This document shows, in pieces, positions 63,501 through 64,000 of a stretch of 64,000 bases of DNA. The DNA comes from Neoarius graeffei. Its lineage: Eukaryota; Chordata; Actinopteri; Siluriformes; Ariidae. The number at the start of each line of letters is the position of its first letter. The stretch's first letter is position 1. A program made the position numbers and the translations under genes. The notes under the pieces are model-generated. The model was not told where the DNA came from and searched no databases. It saw only the letters and a list, made by a program, of their open reading frames with translations. The stretch spans positions 42,946,232 through 43,010,231 of the forward strand of contig NC_083587.1 in NCBI RefSeq assembly GCF_027579695.1, read 5' to 3'.

Positions 63501-64000
63501 TACATAATTTCTTCCTCACCCCAAATAGTGCATGATGGTTTAGGTATGCAGTTTGTATGTTGCTAATCATGTAGTTAGAAGACTTAACTTGCTTTTTATC
63601 CACATTAGGCTTGAGGTTCCAGCATAAATCTCTCAATCAACTTTATTTGGGTTCGGAGGGAAATTACTTATATTTAATTTTTGGCCACATTATCATGTGC
63701 AGAAGAAAAGTTGTGGTCTGTGAGACATTTTACTATGATGCAAGTTATTCAGCAGTAAATCAGATCTCTATTTCACAATCAGGTTAAGCATAAAAGGGCA
63801 ATTAGAAGGTAAAAGATTGATGGTGGCTTAATAAAGCCCACTAAGTAGTTTAAAAGACTTAAATTATATTCCAAAGCATGTCACAGGCATTTCATTAAAA
63901 CCTCCGGGAACTGTGTCAACTTGTGGAAAAGGGGTATAATATGTCAGCTTTAAAGTTTTTAAATGTCAAATTGTTAAAACATTGCTATGCTAGCCCAGCA
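60526..64000. other. Intergenic sequence, no gene supported
   Basis: No exon with credible splice sites or family match was seen. A (CA)n run is at 61548-61560. A 13-bp perfect hairpin, attaaagcccctc with its complement gaggggctttaat and a short loop, is at 62966-62998. The many short ORFs in this region look like chance. Confidence 0.4.

Overview
The window is vertebrate genomic DNA, almost certainly from a teleost fish. The evidence is multi-exon genes with GT-AG introns, a TXNDC5 3' end, and a dense load of typical fish repeats: Tc1-like, hAT, Kolobok-like and ISL2EU-like DNA transposons, a tRNA-derived SINE with an ATGAG tail, and LINE fragments. I cannot name the species; a catfish-like otophysan is only a guess.

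Host genes. (1) The last four exons of TXNDC5 lie on the + strand (2734-19115). They encode the C-terminal thioredoxin domain with a CGHC active site and end in the ER-retrieval tetrapeptide RDEL. (2) A five-exon crotonase-superfamily gene of about 260 aa lies on the - strand (35744 down to 27700). (3) A HARBI1-like gene of two exons lies on the + strand (44781-45513 and 57693-58153). It looks like a domesticated Harbinger nuclease whose catalytic triad is mostly lost. The first two genes converge on each other. No supported host exon was found in 58.4-64 kb.

Repeats by region. 1.1-8.2 kb: two ISL2EU-like elements and a TTAA-flanked Kolobok-like element, itself containing a SINE, a minisatellite, one of the ISL2EU-like elements and a Tc1 copy. 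9.2-18.8 kb: SINEs and LINE pieces, including one SINE split by a 4.5-kb hAT that carries several further insertions. 20.7-31.2 kb: SINEs, two Tc1 families and a LINE. 31.2-33.9 kb: an RTE-like LINE. 35.8-39.5 kb: a Tc1 pseudogene, a MITE and a second TTAA element. 40.7-44.7 kb: a duplicated block enclosing a hAT that contains a RecQ-like element. 45.6-54.2 kb: an 8.68-kb unit bounded by inverted repeats, with large palindromes, THAP exons and a second RecQ-like element, all inside the HARBI1-like intron. 54.3-58 kb: Tc1 elements and a SINE.

The main interest is the number of insertions whose target-site duplications and uninterrupted flanks can still be read, which gives a relative chronology. 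Several non-autonomous elements also keep coding exons (THAP, YqaJ-partner-like, RecQ-like). All family names come from motif recognition without database searches.
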